A stretch of 33,568 nt of DNA from JAAYAN01 sp964437215 (GTDB taxonomy: Bacteria > Bacteroidota > Ignavibacteria > Ignavibacteriales > Melioribacteraceae): NCBI GenBank assembly GCA_964437215.1, contig CAYTFZ010000019.1, forward strand, positions 1-33,568, given 5' to 3'. Numbering within the stretch: the first letter of the stretch is position 1; each line of letters starts with the position of its first letter. This document shows, piece after piece, positions 32,894-33,568 of the stretch. Made by a program: the position numbers and the translations under genes. The notes under the pieces are model-generated. The model saw nothing but the letters and a program-made list of their open reading frames with translations. It was not told the origin of the DNA and did not search any database.

Positions 32894-33358
32894 ATGGAAG
32901 TTGTATCGTATATGATTGAAGCACACATAATTAAAATAACCGGTAATGAAATTAATTTTCTGCTTCTTAAACGAAGCGAAAAAGAAATATACCCCGGAAT
33001 ATGGCAAATGGTAACCGGTAAAAAAAAACCGGATGAAAAAGCATATAACACAGCTTTAAGAGAAATATTCGAGGAAACAGGATTGAAGCCGATTAGGTTT
33101 TACACAGCGCCTAAAGTTAATTCTTTTTACAACGAAAAGACCGATACTATTTGTATGATTCCTGTATTTTTAGCAGAAGTTGATAAGCATTGCGAAGTAA
33201 TAATATCGGACGAACATTCGGAATACAAGTGGGTTAATAAAGAAGATGCAAAAAAGCTGCTTGCCTGGCCGGGGCAGAGAGAAACCGTGGATATTATTTA
33301 CGAGTATTTCACCAATGAAAGAAGTCTGCTGAATTTTACAAGGATTGGTAAATGGTAA
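32894..33358 (+). CDS. Nudix hydrolase
   Basis: This 154-residue protein has a perfect Nudix box, G-x5-E-x7-REIFEETGL, at residues 42-64 (starting GKKKPDE, ending REIFEETGL). The preceding LLLKRSEKEIYPGIWQMVTG and following FLAEVDKHCEVIISDEHSEYKWV suit the dATP/dihydroneopterin-triphosphate pyrophosphohydrolase branch, which splits a nucleoside diphosphate linked to another group, but the substrate cannot be fixed from sequence. GGAG lies 6 bases before the ATG. It is 12 bases after the large outer-membrane protein gene and probably shares its transcript. Confidence 0.92.
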   Translation: MEVVSYMIEAHIIKITGNEINFLLLKRSEKEIYPGIWQMVTGKKKPDEKAYNTALREIFEETGLKPIRFYTAPKVNSFYNEKTDTICMIPVFLAEVDKHCEVIISDEHSEYKWVNKEDAKKLLAWPGQRETVDIIYEYFTNERSLLNFTRIGKW

Positions 33359-33387
33359 AAGGTGCAAGATGAAGGGTTTTCAATACT

Positions 33388-33420
33388 CTAGTTCTTACTC
33401 CTAATCATACTCTTACTCGT
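33388..33420 (-). repeat. Purine-rich dispersed repeat, copy 3 (opposite strand)
   Basis: Its reverse complement begins ACGAGTAAGAGTATGATTAG and ends AAGAACTAG, resembling the copy at 28140-28174. The remaining bases up to the window end hold no gene; they include CCTGTCCCG at 33436-33444 and GCCTACC at 33520-33526, the latter matching one arm of the inverted repeat at 27898-27941. Confidence 0.5.
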
Positions 33421-33568
33421 GAATTTTTAATTTTGCCTGTCCCGTCTCTTTTTTGGAAAATTTTGAATGCTTAGTTTTGAATGAAAAAAAAACGGAAAAC
33501 GAAGACCACAAACCGCCATGCCTACCTCGTCAAAGTCAGTCAGAGCCTGATAAACCGGGTAAACCGGC

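Noticed and set aside
28234..33358. Possible polysaccharide or defence island around the glycosyltransferase
   Set aside because: No other sugar-polymer, restriction, toxin-antitoxin or mobile-element gene is present in this stretch.

Overview
The window looks like part of a metagenome scaffold from an AT-rich member of the Ignavibacteria (Bacteroidota/Chlorobiota side). The evidence is: type IX secretion (T9SS) C-terminal sorting domains with the Asn-Tyr-Pro-Asn-Pro-Phe-Asn-Pro signature; an 11-gene nuo cluster without nuoEFG, as in green sulfur bacteria; an atpD-atpC pair standing apart from the other ATP synthase genes; and an OmpA protein with thrombospondin type 3 repeats. The class-level assignment is inference. 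Two runs of exactly 100 N (7719-7818 and 24728-24827) are scaffold gaps of unknown true length. The first falsely joins two secreted-protein genes into one frame. The left end of the window cuts pdxH.

Layout. (1) 1-333, minus strand: start of pdxH. (2) 480-4514, plus: an ACT-domain protein and a C_GCAxxG_C_C redox protein, then a tight, overlapping five-gene run (GNAT acetyltransferase, HAD hydrolase, Cys-rich membrane protein, Asp/Glu racemase homologue, metallo-beta-lactamase-fold hydrolase). (3) 4684-8790, plus: OmpA/TSP3 outer-membrane protein, then two incomplete T9SS cargo genes on either side of the first gap. (4) 8985-11702, plus: a four-subunit 2-oxoacid:ferredoxin oxidoreductase with ATGA overlaps at each junction. 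(5) 11787-13608, plus: atpD-atpC. (6) 13615-15028, minus: Lon N-terminal-domain protein and a Mn/Fe superoxide dismutase with two well-placed starts. (7) 15217-26272, minus: nuoABCDHIJKLMN followed by a small unknown gene and an A-type (IscA/HesB-like) protein that has lost its iron-sulfur cysteines. (8) 26460-27683, plus: a third T9SS cargo gene, paralogous to the one after the first gap. (9) 27684-28233: a gene-free stretch of small repeats. (10) 28234-33358: membrane glycosyltransferase, a very large predicted outer-membrane protein and a Nudix hydrolase. The last 210 bases carry more of the same repeats.

How the parts fit. The central 17 kb is energy metabolism. The oxidoreductase makes reduced ferredoxin from 2-oxoacids. 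The complex I lacks the NADH-oxidising module, so ferredoxin is a plausible donor, and the proton gradient would drive the F1 motor whose beta and epsilon subunits lie between them. Around this core is envelope and secretion cargo (OmpA, T9SS proteins, large barrel).

I see no rRNA, tRNA, CRISPR array, transposase or phage gene. The least explained parts are the five-gene run at 1417-4514, the cysteine-less A-type protein with its unknown partner after nuoN, the two-start superoxide dismutase, and a GC-rich palindrome that occurs both inside a coding sequence and in nearby non-coding DNA.
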